Source: Simmondsia chinensis
Lineage: Eukaryota; Streptophyta; Magnoliopsida; Caryophyllales; Simmondsiaceae
DNA length: 64,000 bases
NCBI GenBank assembly: GCA_018398585.1
Contig: JAGTTD010000010.1
Coordinates: 21,016,005-21,080,004, forward strand
Direction of reading: 5' to 3'
Numbering within the stretch: the stretch's first letter is position 1; every line of letters starts with the position of its first letter. The position numbers and the translations under genes are program-made. Below the pieces are notes generated by a model that saw only the letters and a program-made list of their open reading frames with translations, ran no database searches and was not told the origin of the DNA. Below, piece after piece: positions 20,561 to 31,479 of the stretch.

Positions 20561-23300
20561 ACAGAATATTACCGCTACAGTGCAGAGGAAAGGACTCATA
20601 AGGATGTTGGGACTGAGTTATTCTATCGAGTATCGCAAAGGGAAAGAGAACATTGTTGCTGATGCTCTCTTTCGAAGGTTGGAAGAAGTTGAATTTGGCT
20701 CTTGTTCAGTTATTTCCATTGTATTGCCTAATTGGATGGTGGAGGTTTACAAGTCACGTAAAGGGGATAAGTTTGCTACAGAATGCATTACAGCCTATAG
20801 TGTGAGTAATTCATCCGATACAGAGTCTAAAGTCACTGTTTTGAATGGAATTGTTAGAATTAAAGGGAAGATATATGTGGGAACCTCTACTAATTTGAGA
20901 AGACAGATCATTCAAGATTTTCATTCTTCTGGTTGGGGTGGTCACTCTGGTATAGAGGGCACTTATAAGAGACTGAAGCAGTACTTTTGCTAGGTTAGAG
21001 CTAAGAAAGGGGTTGAAGAATTTGTGCAAAGTTGTGATGTCTGTTAGAGGACTAAGCTTGAGCACATCCACTACCCAGGTCTTCTACAACCCTTGCCAAT
21101 TCCTGATAGGGCCTGGCAACACTTAAGCATGGACCTCGTGGAAGGCTTGCCAAAGGATGAAGGCAAGGAGGTAATCTGGGTTATTATGGATCGATTTACT
21201 AAACTCAGCCACTTCATTTCCTTGAGTCATCCCATCTCTGCTGAAAAGTTGGCCAGGGTATTCCTTGATCACATCTACAAATTGCACAGATTACCTCAAT
21301 CCATTGTATTAGATCGGGATAGAATATTCACTTGTCAGTTTTGAAGGGAGTTATTCTTGTTGTTGGGCTCTACTCTTGGTCTCAGTTCATCCTATCATCT
21401 CCAATCTGATGGGCAAACAGAGAGGGTGAACTAGTGTGTGGAGTAGCACCTTCGAAGCATGACTTTCACTTATCCTAAACATTGGTCTCGTTGGTTATCA
21501 TTAGCAGAATTTTGGTATAACACTCACTTTCATTCAGCTATTGGGACTTTTTTTTTGGGTAAATTAGTGATAAATACCATATATGAACAAATATATGTAC
21601 TAGTCTATGAGGGGCATACCCCAAGCCAAGGCCAAAAGGCCTACATCAAAGAATCAATCAAAGAAAGAAACAAAGCAAGAAGTATCAATGGTCAATAAAA
21701 CCAAACAAAGAGAGCAAGCAAATGAAAGTAATCAAAGCTAATGCTCAATCCCCCACTCCTGCAGAAGCTGCGAGTGGCGATGAGCACCGCGAAGCATAGA
21801 AGCAGCAATAAGACGACTGTGGACCAATCCTGTGATCTCCTCAGTGGTGACTGCAGAAGGCCTGGACTGGGAGCGATTAATCCTCAGGTTATGCTCATAC
21901 CAGAGGATGTAAACCGTAGTGGAGAAACAGAGGCGGCCAAGGATCCGATCCACCCTGCGGCCACGGAGCCTGGTACTAGCCCATTGAACCAGCTCACGCC
22001 ATGGAAGCGTGGGCCAGGAAAAAGAGGTACGAGAGGACACCCTGGACCAAATAGTAGCAGAGTAGCTGCAGGTGAAGAAGAGATGGTCATGCGACTCAGC
22101 ATCTGACCCGCACAACATGCAAGTAGCCCGTACATCTTGCACTCGATGTTTCAGCAGTCTATCAAATGTCCATAGTTGCTCACAGGAGGCAAGCCACAAA
22201 ATGAAGGAGTGCCTCGGGATGTGAAGCTGAAACCAGATGATGGATAGAGTCCTCCTCCCTCCGATTGTGAATCGTCTCCCATGCCGATCTAGTGGTGAAA
22301 ACCCCAGATGGGTCCCTCATCCATCGTACACTGTTAGCCACCCCCGGTCGGGGCCTGAAGTCCATAGAATCTCAGATAGGAAGCAGCTCATCAATATCCC
22401 ATGGGAAACGCCACTGATCACCCTCAATAATATCTGAAACTTGAGAGCCCAAACGATGACCAGTGGAATGGAGGAGGCAGAACGTGAACCGCCCCTCCAG
22501 ATGTCCACATGGCAGCCAGTAATCGGACCACAAAGCAGTGTCCCGGCCATCACCAATGATATGCCGAAAAGCCCCAGCACAAAGTGATCGAACACCAGAA
22601 TGCTCCTCCAAGACCATGAAATTGAACCTCTTGGCTGAATATCCCAGAAGGACTTCTCCGGGAGTTGGATGGCATAAATCCACCGAGGCCCGAGAGAGTC
22701 ACGATCTGTGAGTGGAACCCAAATATGCTTCATGAGAGAAGCCTGGTTCCACTCATGCAGACGCCGAACCCCGAGACTGCCCTCCCTGCGAGGGTAACAG
22801 AGATGCTTCCAGGAGACCTTGGCCCCACCCGAGCCCAAAGAAGCGCCCTTCCAGGGAAAGGCTGCAAGAGTTGACTCAATCTTCTATTGTGCTACAAGGT
22901 TTAACATCTTATATGGGTACGATCCTCCTTCCCCCATGGTGCTACATGGTTTAAAATCTCATGTGGCAGAGGTTAATGATCTTCTTTCATAAAGAAGACA
23001 ATTGATTCAGTAATTAAAAGATAATCTTCAACTTGCTCAATCAAGAATGAAGTTTTATGCTGGTAAGAAACGTTCTTATAGATCATTTGCAGTTGGAGAC
23101 TTGGCGTATTTCAAGCTCCAACCTTACAGGCAGTCTTCTATTGCAGTTCGCAAGTATGCTAAGTTAGGGGTTCGTTTCTTTGGTCCTTACAAAGTGTTAG
23201 AGTGGGCAATGTAGCTTATCGATTAGAGCTACCACCTAATTCTTTTGTTCATCCTGTTTTTCTTGTCTCTCTTTTATAGAAGCATAGGGCAGACAGGAAG
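20561..23300 (+). pseudogene. G2 integrase, interrupted by LINE2
   Basis: The zinc domain (SGWGGHSGIEGTYKRL, then CDVC followed by TAG) lies at 20900-21050. The core shows MDLVEGLPKDEGKEVIWV (21130-21185), DRDRIF and SDGQTERVN, so D, D and E are present, with TAG stops between. After WYNTHFHSAIG the frame is broken by LINE2 (21549-22883) and resumes with FNILYGYDPPSPMVLHG at 22899. The GPY-type segment FFGPYKVLE lies near 23180. Confidence 0.9.
21549..22883 (-). mobile_element. LINE2: 5'-truncated L1-type LINE in the G2 integrase
   Basis: The T-run at 21548-21556 is the poly-A tail of a minus-strand LINE. The insert carries the end of ORF2: CYPRREGSLGVRRLHEWNQA (about 22740-22800) and a zf-RVT domain with MWLASCEQLWTFDRLLKH and CMLCGSDAESHDHLFFTC (22199-22060). 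Flanks CTATTGGGACT (21538-21548) and CTATTGTGCTA (22884-22894) form an imperfect duplication of about 11 bp. Most of the LINE is missing, as expected for 5' truncation. Frames: 22838-22317, 22199-21738. Confidence 0.88.
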
Positions 23301-23519
23301 GAGTGTTCAAGGCAGCCTCCCGCAGCAGCAAACAATGGAACCCTGATACTGGCTCTTGCAGCAATTCTAGATTCACGTTTGGTATAGCAGCGAGGCATAG
23401 CAGAGAAGGAAGTCTTGGTTCAGTGGATCAATTTTGATCCAACACAAACCAGCTGGGAGAAATTGAAGTTTCTGCACAGCCAATTCCCTTCTTCTTCATT
23501 CTTAGGGCAAGAATGATTT
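23301..23519 (+). pseudogene. G2 chromodomain remnant
   Basis: After the integrase, a frame reads ILDSRLV, then EVLVQWINFDPTQTSWEKL and SQFPSSSFLGQE, matching the chromodomain tail of G1. A TAG and a frameshift lie in it. Known role: chromatin targeting of integration. Confidence 0.8.
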
Positions 23520-23570
23520 AAGGAGAGGGTATTGTCATGACCGTGAAGGATTTTATGCATTTTTAGTTGA
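23520..23570 (+). repeat. G2 polypurine tract and first part of 3' LTR
   Basis: AAGGAGAGGGTAT (23520-23532) is the polypurine tract; the LTR starts TGTCATGACC at 23533. It runs to 23570, where LINE1 enters, and the LTR resumes at 28513. The last 16 bp, ATGCATTTTTAGTTGA (23555-23570), are the left target duplication of LINE1. Confidence 0.92.
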
Positions 23571-23879
23571 ATTTTTTTTTTGGTAAGTCAGCGAAATATA
23601 TAGATGAAAGAAAAGAAAACAATCTACAAGGGGCATACCCCAGGACACGGCCGAAGCCTACAAGTATGAGGCAACGTCAAAAAAACAGACAGAGTCCATA
23701 CAACATACAACCAAAAGACAAACTAAGGGAACAAAAAGAAACTAAGTCTCAAAACCCCAGTGCCGAAGCAACGAGGCGTGACAGTGAGCTCCTCTGAACG
23801 AAGAAGCAGCAAGTAAGCGGCTCCTGACCAAACTCGTAATCTCCTCTCGAACGGCTGCAACCGATCTTGACTGAGAACG

Positions 23880-26545
23880 CTAAAACCGAAGGTTGCGCTT
23901 ATACCAGATAGTATACATAGCCGCAGAGAGGCAGAGTCGAGCTATGATACTGCTAATCTCCCGCCCCCTGAGATGCTGAGCAGCCCAAGCGACAAGAGCG
24001 TCCCAAGGAAGGGTAGGCCAAGCGATAGATGTACTCGGAGTACCAGAGTTCCAGACCGAGGTAGAAAAGGAACAGGCGAAGAAGAGGTGCTCATGAGTCT
24101 TATCAGCATAACCACAGAGAACACAAGCACTCTGAACCTCTTGTGCTCTGAAATGTCGAAGTCGGTCCTGGGTCCAAAGTCGCTGCCGAGAAGCGAGCCA
24201 GAGAATGAAGGAGTGTCGCGGTACATGCATTTGAAACCACAGAAGGTGATGCACAGTGTCCTCCGTTCTCCTACTCCGCAGCATCTCCCAAGCGGACTTG
24301 GTGGTGAAGTTCCCCGAGGGGTCCCCTAACCACCGGATGGAGTCCGCTACACCAGCTCGAGGGCTAAAGTTAATCATGTCCCAGATGGGTCGGAGCTCCA
24401 GGAAACCCCGTGGAAATCTCCACTGACCACCCTCAATAATGGATGAGACTCGAGCATCCCAATGAAGTCCAAAAGAGGTGAACAGTCGAGCAGGAAAGTG
24501 CTCCGAAAGACAACCACATGGCAGCCAGTAATCTGTCCAAAAAGCACTGTCAAGGCTATCACCTATGACATGATAAATCGCTCCAGAGCAAAGGCGACAA
24601 ACCGATAGAATCTGACGCCAGCACCAAGAAGCAGAGCTCGTTACCCGGATAGTCCAGAAGCTCCTCCCTCGAAGTCGGTTCAGATGAACCCAATGCGGCC
24701 AAATCGAAGAAGAGTCAGATAGAAGGAACCAGCTATGCTTCATAATCAAAGCCTGATTCCACTCAGCAAAACGGCGAAGTCCAAGACCACCCTCCCGCCG
24801 AGGGTAGCACAAATGCCTCCAAGCAACCTTAGCCCCTCCAGGGGCCAACGAAGTTCCTCTCCAAAGGAATGCCGCAAAAGTCAATTCGATCTTCCTGATC
24901 ATCATCTTTGGGAGCATGAAGATTGACGACCAGTAGACCTGAGTGGCAAAAAGAACAGACCGAATAAGCTGCAGGCGACTAGCATATGAAAGTGAGCGGG
25001 AGGTCCAGAGCCGTATACGAGAGAGGATGCGATCCAGCAGTGGCTTGCAGTCGACGTACCGCAGCCAAGAAGTGATAAGAGGTACTCCCAGATAGCGAAC
25101 TGGGCACTGCCCAAGGCTGAAACCTAGAACACCCAAAATGTCCCGCTGCGTCGCAGAGTCCACCCCCGCGAGAAAAACTGAGCTCTTTGTTGCATTTGAG
25201 GAGATTCCCGAGAGTACAGCAAAGCGGTCCAAAACCTCACGATTAACGGAGACACTACCCATATCACCTTGACAGAAGATCATCAAGTCATCAGCAAAAC
25301 ATAGGTGTGTCAACCCAGTACGACTGCAGCACGGATGATAACGAAAGTGCGGGTCATCAATGGCACAGAGGAGCAGCCCTCAAAGACCCTCCATAGCGAT
25401 AAAAAATAGGTAAGGAGAGAGAGAGGGTCACCCTGACGGACACCCCGACTGGAGCGAAAGAACCCCTGAAGTTCGCCATTGATGGCGACAGAAAAGCGGG
25501 CGGTAGGGAGGCACTCACGGATCCAACCAATCATGACCTCGGGTCTCCCCATACTCCTCATCCTCGCTAGAATGAAATCCCACCGAACAGTATCAAAAGC
25601 CTTACGTATATCGACCTTCAGTGCACAACGGGGCAAGACCTGAAGGTGGTAACCGCGCATCAACTCCTGTGTCAAAAGGATGTTGTCAGAGATCCGATGA
25701 CCCGGAACAAACGCTGTCTGAGCATCACCAATCAACCCGGGAAGGACACCCTTCAACCTGTTTGCAATGATTTTAGTGATACACTTGTAGATTACATTGC
25801 AACAGGAGATAGGGCGGAAGTCGCCAAAGGTGGAAGGAGACTCCACTTTAGGCACGAGACATATCCTGGTGGCGTTCAGGGCACCCAGCATGCGCCGTGA
25901 GACTAAGAAAGACTGCACGGCCCTAATCACTGCTCCCCCAACCACCTCCCAGGCCCTCTTAAAAAAGAGTGAGGTGTAACCATCAGGCGCCGGGGCCCTG
26001 TCATCACCTATGGAAAAAAGAGCATCTCGGACCTCGGCAGCAGTGACTATGGAGATAAGCAGGCGAGCTTGATCCTCCGAAATGCGAGCCTCAAAAATGT
26101 CAGAAACATCCTTAGATAACAGACCACCTGGCTCAGTCAACAAATCCTGGAAGAAGGCAACCCCGGCATGGGAGATCAATTGCGGATCGTGAGTCCTCAC
26201 ACCATCAGAACCAATAATCGACGAGATCCGGTTCCGGGCCTGCCGATGGAGAACAGACCGATGAAAGGACCGAGTGCTCTGATCCCTAAGTGAAAGCCAC
26301 CGAATACGCGACTTCTGATGGTAGAATGCCTCCTCATCCCGACACAAAGCTGAATACTCATGAAAAAGACGGCGCTCCTCAAGACGCAGAGAAGGACTCT
26401 CAGGGTCCTCATCCAAGGCCCTCTGGCTCATGGCCCAAGCATCACGGGCCACCTCGACTCTGGCCGAGATGTGACTACAATGGCGGGCGTTGAGGGCCTT
26501 CAACTCACACTTCAGCAGCTTCAACTTCTGGGTAAGTTGATACAT
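23880..26545 (-). pseudogene. LINE1 ORF2, reverse transcriptase and zf-RVT
   Basis: Two long frames (26545-25310 and 25313-23880) meet at a frameshift near 25400. The first has SIGDDRAPAPDGYTSLFFKR, FRPISCCNVIYKCITKIIAN, KVDIRKAFDTVRWDFI and RGVRQGDPLS. The second starts LCFADDLMIF, with the RT active site FADD intact, and ends with zf-RVT: HSFILWLASRQRLWTQDRL, CVLCGYADKTHEHLFFACSF (about 24200-24050). It would prime reverse transcription at the nicked target. Confidence 0.93.
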
Positions 26546-27370
26546 CGGAGTACCCTCAACACAGGTGTCCTAGACTCGTCTGACCGTGGGAAGGAAGTCC
26601 TCGTGATAGGCCCAAAAGTTGAAGAACTTGAAAGGAATTCGTAGGGCACGACGTTCCCCAAGCCCTCGCACAATAATGGTGCTGTGGTCCGAGACAACAT
26701 GACGGGCAAGGAACTTCGCGGATGCGATAGGCAAGTCATGAAGCCAACCCTCACTGACTAGACACTAGTCAAGCCGCTTGAGAATCAAGTGGTCACCCTC
26801 GGCCCCATTGAACCATGTAAAGTGAAGACCTGAAGAGGATATAGGTGTAAGCTCAGCCTCAGTAAGACACTCCTGAAAGTCGTCTATGTGACCTGGCCAA
26901 CCCTCCTGGCCGCCGCATCGATCAGAAAGACAAAGGATGGCGTTGAAATCCCCAAGAAGGATCCAAGGCTCACCCAAGAGACTCAAGCTAGTGCTCCGAA
27001 TATAGTCCTATAAAGCTTGGCGAGGACCCGGCTCATTAAAGCCGTAAACAAAAGTAGCGAGAAAGGTCACAGCCCCAGAGAGATCGGATATACGACAAGT
27101 AAGGAACTGGTCCCCTCCTCGAATGAGCTCGACTCTATGAACGCCCGGATCCCAAGCAACGATAATGCGACACTGCGTAGGGCAGACGCCACTGAAGAGA
27201 TGACTCCACCCATCGGCACAACGAGCAATCACCGCCTCAACATCAGAAGGTTTGGTTTTGGTCTCGACCAAACCAATGACAGATAAGCGATTGGAAGAAA
27301 TCCAATCACGGACAGCTTGGGAAGATTGGGGACTGTTAAGCCCCATAATATTTCAACAACCAACCACCAT
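26521..27370 (-). pseudogene. LINE1 ORF2, AP-type endonuclease
   Basis: The start is an ATG at 27370, 10 bp after the ORF1 stop. It reads MVVGC, a TGA where the family has Trp, then NIMGLNSP. Further on: VIGLVETKT, FLATFVYGFNEPGPRQ, LGEPWILLGDFNAIL (GDFN motif, about 26960-26935), SSSGLHFTWFN and RHVVSDHSTI. These are the exonuclease-endonuclease-phosphatase motifs (E, D-N, SDH) of L1-type LINEs. Stops at 27355, about 27005 and 26765 inactivate it. Confidence 0.9.
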
Positions 27371-27380
27371 GATGAAATAA

Positions 27381-28480
27381 TCAAGTGGGGGTGCGGCCCG
27401 CATGCGTGGCCGCACGGGTAATTGGCCTCCTCGGGCCCTCAACGACAACCTCAACACCTGGGGAAGTGGAAGTGTCCGACATATTCTCAGATCGGTACGA
27501 TGTATCTAGGCTTGGCACACTTGCCGACCGATTCAAGGAACGTAACAGAGGGGTAGTGACTCCAAGAATGCCATCCTGAGCCATCTCCACCTCAATAGGA
27601 ACATCAACGATCTCGGAGTCCTCCCGAAGAGGGGTGGGAACAAAATTAGCGAAAGTCCGAGGCAAAAGAGAAACCGACCCAGAATCCGAAAGAACTGTAT
27701 GAGCGCTAGCACTCGCCTCCCTATCGTCCGAGCCAACCGCCCCCCTCAACTCAACAGTACCAACCATGCATGGGCTAGGAGTCACCAAATGGTCCACACA
27801 TCGATTGGCACCAAGCCCGAAAGATCCAACAGTCGGTCCACGACTAACACTCCTAGAAGAAAGCCCCTCCAAAACGGGCCCATTTCCTCTAGAAGTAGCG
27901 GAAGTGGATGCACTAGAAGGAAGCCCCTCCAAAACGGGCCCATTTTGACTAGTGTGAAGAGCAGGCGCGACCCTAGGAGAAAGCCCCTCCAAAGCGGGCC
28001 CATTCCCCCTAGGAGAGACAGCGGGTCGGTCACCAGAGGGGAGCCCCACCAAATCGGGCCCATCCCCTCTAATGCTAATGGTAGGTGAATCGCGAGAGGA
28101 AAGCCCCTCCAAAACGGGCCCATTTCCTCTAGCAAGGACAAATCTCGAAGGGCAACGGTAGGGCGCTGCCCGACCGTGAGCCCAGGAAGAGAGAGGAGCG
28201 GCCCATGCACCACCGGCCCCAACCACATTCCCCCGTCCCTATCATCAACAGCCCCCACCCCAAGCTCAACCGTGGGCCCATCCGCATCAGCCCCGTTCCG
28301 TGTCCCATTCACCAGAAGCCCAACATCACAAGGCCCACTAACCCTTGCCCCCTCAAGCCCAACATTAGTGGGCTCATCCTCAAGCCCAAAGGAGTTAGAG
28401 GTGGTCATCTCATCACCATTCCTCCCACCGCCCTTACGCCGCCTCCGCCGCCACTGGTCTTTTTTCCCGGCCACCACCTC
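27381..28480 (-). pseudogene. LINE1 ORF1, C-terminal part with 20-residue repeats
   Basis: Two overlapping frames (28477-27782 and 28226-27381) form the end of ORF1, with a shift near 28200. The first opens with a basic stretch GKKDQWRRRRRKGG. The second holds five 20-residue repeats of RGNGPVLEGLSSR type (28140-27841), a Ser/Thr-rich linker, then a tail ending THAGRTPT and a stop at 27381. No zinc knuckle is seen, since the 5' part is missing. Plant L1 ORF1 proteins bind RNA; this part probably is a flexible linker. Confidence 0.75.
27841..28140 (-). repeat. Five tandem 60-bp repeats in LINE1 ORF1
   Basis: The block AAGCCCCTCCAAAACGGGCC recurs at 27861, 27921, 27981 (one change), 28041 (three changes) and 28101, an exact 60-bp spacing. 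60 bp is 20 codons, so the frame is preserved. Between the shared 27-bp cores the sequence differs more. Confidence 0.95.
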
Positions 28481-28512
28481 CAGTTGCTCTGGGAGGATGC
28501 ATTTTTAGTTGA

Positions 28513-28829
28513 TTCTTGATGTAAATTTCTCATTTGAATTCAAATTCAGTTTATAGCGGGAATAGCGGGTAAAGTAGTTAGTCGGTTGGGTGTTTTGGAG
28601 GGAAAAGTGCTTGTAGTTGGATTTTAGTTTGTTTTCCTTTGTCTAAGCTAGCCGTCAGATTTTTAGTATAATAAGAATCAATCATGTAATTGAGGATTTC
28701 AAATGAAATTGATCTAATTCTCTCTCTGAACCCTAATTTTCTCTTTATTTCTCATCTCTTTCACTTCTTTCTCGTCCCGTACTCTTATATCTCAAATTTA
28801 TGATCCAATTTTGATCTAGAATCATAACA
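28513..28829 (+). repeat. G2 3' LTR, second part
   Basis: Continues from 23570 across LINE1 and ends ATCATAACA at 28829. It is colinear with the later part of 17230-17572 (GTGCTTGTAGTTG, TTCTCTCTCTGAACCC). The TATTA that follows is the right duplication of G2. The TATA box has decayed to TAGTATAATAAG. Confidence 0.92.
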
Positions 28830-28834
28830 TATTA

Positions 28835-29097
28835 TTCTTCCGATTTTCTTTATTTGGAACAATTCTAGGTATGTTCTTATTTTTTTCTCTTTTAAGTTTT
28901 CGGTTTTCTATTTATTTACAGTATTCTTATTATGCTAGTTATTGTTCATGTTATTGTTATGAATATGTTAGAGTAGAGGCTTGTAGATTTAAATTAGGAA
29001 TTTTAAGTCAACCTTAGGTTTAGAATTAGAAATTTTAAACCCTTCTGTTGCGTTAATTTAATTAAGTTAGGGAAAATTTTTGAAATTCGTCCCAACA
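28835..29097 (+). repeat. C2 5' LTR, last part
   Basis: Matches 47170-47454 (TACAGTATTCTTATTATGC in both, and the shared end GAAATTCGTCCCAACA). It completes the C2 5' LTR started at 15537. Confidence 0.9.
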
Positions 29098-29099
29098 TT

Positions 29100-29112
29100 T
29101 GGTATTAGAGCC
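29100..29112 (+). other. C2 primer binding site (tRNA-iMet type)
   Basis: TGGTATTAGAGCC follows the LTR end by 2 bp and differs from the TGGTATCAGAGCC consensus by one C-to-T change. Confidence 0.88.
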
Positions 29113-29403
29113 AGCCTCTGATTATATTCATAATATACATGAATAGGTATAATAAGATCGAAATAAATAGACTTGCGATTTAATAAAATAAAGATTCTAT
29201 TAAGAAGGAAGGATTGTTTAAAGTAACGATTTAAATTATTTAAATCGTTACTAAATTAATAGTTAATTAGATTGTTTAAGTTACCGGTTTAAATTGTTTA
29301 AATCGATAATGAATTTTGAGTTAATTTAGATTAGTCAAATTCAAATTTGCAGTTGTGTTATTCTTAGAATGAGATTATGTATATTTGATCATGATTCATA
29401 AAA

Positions 29404-29585
29404 TCGGATAAAATTGATCTAATAAGATTCGATTTAATTATTTTTTATGAAATTGAATAAAATTGAACTAATGAGATTAGATTCAATTATTTTTATAAAA
29501 TCAGATAAAATTGAACTAATGAGATTAGATTCAATTATTTTTATGAAATTGGATAAAATTGATTTAACTTATTTTTATGTTAAAA
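29404..29585 (+). repeat. 48-bp tandem repeat in the C2 leader
   Basis: Units beginning GATAAAATTGA or AATAAAATTGA start at about 29406, 29455, 29503 and 29551. Two middle units are nearly identical (GAACTAATGAGATTAGATTC). No coding function is seen; the small frame 29447-29629 lies within it. Confidence 0.85.
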
Positions 29586-29759
29586 GCTCAACACTGACGT
29601 TGATGTTATCCTCTGACGTTAGTGGCTGATGTCAGCTAGCGAATGTCAATAGTCAGTGCTGATGTGGCGCTGACGCCAACAATTTTATTTACAAAAATTT
29701 TTTTGGGGGATGTGTAAACCTAAGTACTGGTTTACATAATAATTAAAAATTAATTTTTT

Positions 29760-30225
29760 GATGATTAATTTAGTTTTTTGGAATGAGATTCTAAAATAGA
29801 TTATGAGATAATTTAAGATATATGTTGGCACAGTTTTGAATAAAATTAATATTTATTAATTAATTTAAATTTTTAGAGTGAGATTCTAAAATAAATTATG
29901 AGATAATCTAAAATGTAAGTCAATACTATTTTAAACAAAAATTAATTTCTATTAATCAATTTAATTTTAGAATGAAATTCTAAAGTAGATTATGAGATAA
30001 TCTAAATTATAAGTATTTTTTTAAATAAAAAATTTAATTAATTAATTTTATTAGTTAATTTAAATTTTAAAATGAGATTCTAAGGTAGATTATGAGATAA
30101 TCTATGTTATAAGACGGTGGTGTTTTAAATTAAAAAAATGAATTATTTAATTTTATTAGTTAATTTAAATTTTGGAATGAAGTTCTAAAGGGGATTATGA
30201 GATAATCGAAGTTGTAAGTGCAAGA
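29760..30225 (+). repeat. Five ~95-105-bp degenerate tandem repeats in the C2 leader
   Basis: The core GATTATGAGATAATC, preceded by GAATGAGATTCTAAA, recurs at about 29799, 29894, 29988, 30088 and 30193. The AT-rich spacers vary in length. It lies between the primer site and the gag remnant. No open frame passes through. Confidence 0.88.
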
Positions 30226-30880
30226 TAGTTAAAAACTGCTAGTTTGTAAAAATCAAGTGGGGGTGGGGTTGAATTGTTGAAACCTCACGGTCTCCATTAC
30301 CGGTTTAACAGTATAATAGATCGATAGACCTCCCCGCAGAGGATGTCGATTTGCAGATTACATGGTTAGGCTTCTATTTGGATAAACCAAAGTGCAAATA
30401 AGTGATGAGACCATGCTATTGTGGAGTATTACATGTATTTGTACGGAGCTTTAGGTAATGGTTTACACTTGACTAACGTGATGCATTCGTCTCCCCGAGG
30501 AGCTCTGTTATGTTATGTTAGAGACTACAGTAAAGTGGTGTATTAATCATGTTTAGTAAGAGTTACAAGAAAATATGTTAATTGATAATAATTCTCACCC
30601 AAACTAACTTCGTGTGACCCCGCTGCCGGGGAGTAAAGAGTGGTGTGTTTGGGTCATCATTGCATGTATGATAGTACAATTTAGAGAAACTTGACTTATT
30701 GTGTATGCTAAACTCTTGTTAGACAATTACATAAATGCCTGCATTTATAGTGTTTTAAAATGGATACGGCGGTGAACTTCACTTGATTCTAATGCATAAT
30801 GTACTCAATTGACCAAATTACATTGCTTAGAAAAATAAGTTGGACTTAGTTATTACCAACAGGGGACCTACTGAAAGAAA
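30226..30880. other. C2 internal sequence without recognisable gene
   Basis: By position it should hold leader or gag of C2, but no domain is recognised in any frame. It is likely decayed beyond recognition. Confidence 0.4.
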
Positions 30881-31260
30881 GAAAAGAGCAAGGTTGCTAG
30901 TGTAGCAATGAAGTCCATAAAAAAGTTAGCAAAAGGAAAGTTTTTCTTTTTGGGGGAAGACTGGCCACTGGAAGAGGAACTGCACTAAGTACTTAGATTC
31001 TCTTACTGCAAAGACTGCTAAGCCATCTGGTAAAGATATGATGATATCTCACCTAGTTGAGTCATGTGTAGTTGAGAGTCCACTAGGATCCTAGTATGTG
31101 GACTCATGTTCAACTGACCATATGTATAATCTGTTACAAGGGGCTTAGGCTAACCAGGAGGCTGCATGATGGGGAGCTGTACCTGATGGTCAGGGATGGT
31201 ACAAGAGTAGTGGCCTTATGAGTAGGAGATGTTAGTTTGTATTTAGTGATAGTGTTTTGT
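30881..31260 (+). pseudogene. C2 gag end and protease remnant
   Basis: A basic stretch is followed by a decayed zinc-knuckle region (GKVFLFGG in one frame, near 30940-30990). The protease site is near 31098-31130, where VDSCSTDHMYNLLQG corresponds to the copia motif VDSGSTxH with Gly changed to Cys. Stops are frequent. Assignment rests on order within a copia element and these short matches. Confidence 0.65.
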
Positions 31261-31479
31261 TTTAAAGGATTGTTTATTTGTACCTACATTGCGCAGGAAT
31301 TTGATTTTTGCGTTTTGCTTTATGGATAATTGTTATTTAGTTAATTTGGTAATGAGCTTGTTATTATAAGAAATAAATTGTTTATTTTTAAAAGTGCATG
31401 TATAAATGGTTTATTTTCCTATTATTTTTTATCAAAACACTGGTATTTGTTTAAATGAATCTAACATAAGCTCACTTGT

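Larger units (their letters stand above)
23571..28496 (-). mobile_element. LINE1: long L1-type LINE in the G2 3' LTR
   Basis: 4.9 kb on the minus strand, with its A-tail (T-run at 23572-23581) at the left and a 16-bp perfect target duplication ATGCATTTTTAGTTGA at 23555-23570 and 28497-28512. It contains the end of ORF1, an endonuclease, an RT and a zinc-finger (zf-RVT) tail. ORF1 has no visible start region or CCHC motif, so the copy is 5'-truncated. Coding frames are long, with few breaks, so it is younger than most elements here. Confidence 0.95.
17230..28829 (+). mobile_element. G2: Ty3/gypsy chromovirus in the C2 5' LTR, carrying two LINEs
   Basis: Perfect 5-bp target duplication TATTA (17225-17229 and 28830-28834). 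5' LTR 17230-17572; 3' LTR in two parts around LINE1 (23533-23570 and 28513-28829). The internal part has an iMet primer site, gag, protease, RT-RNase H, integrase and chromodomain remnants. LINE2 interrupts the integrase. It is the same general family as G1, with LTRs of similar build but different sequence. Confidence 0.94.

Noticed and set aside
21741..22106. 121-codon + strand frame
   Set aside because: It is the reverse strand of the zf-RVT region of LINE2, whose minus-strand motifs are clear.
27841..28140. CRISPR-like array of equally spaced repeats
   Set aside because: 60-bp period lies in a LINE coding frame, units are 20 codons, and spacers are similar to one another. It is a coding minisatellite.
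28176..28519. Two + strand frames of 104-110 codons, Pro/Ser-rich
   Set aside because: They lie opposite the GC-rich ORF1 of LINE1 and are its shadows; they also run through the right LINE1 boundary.
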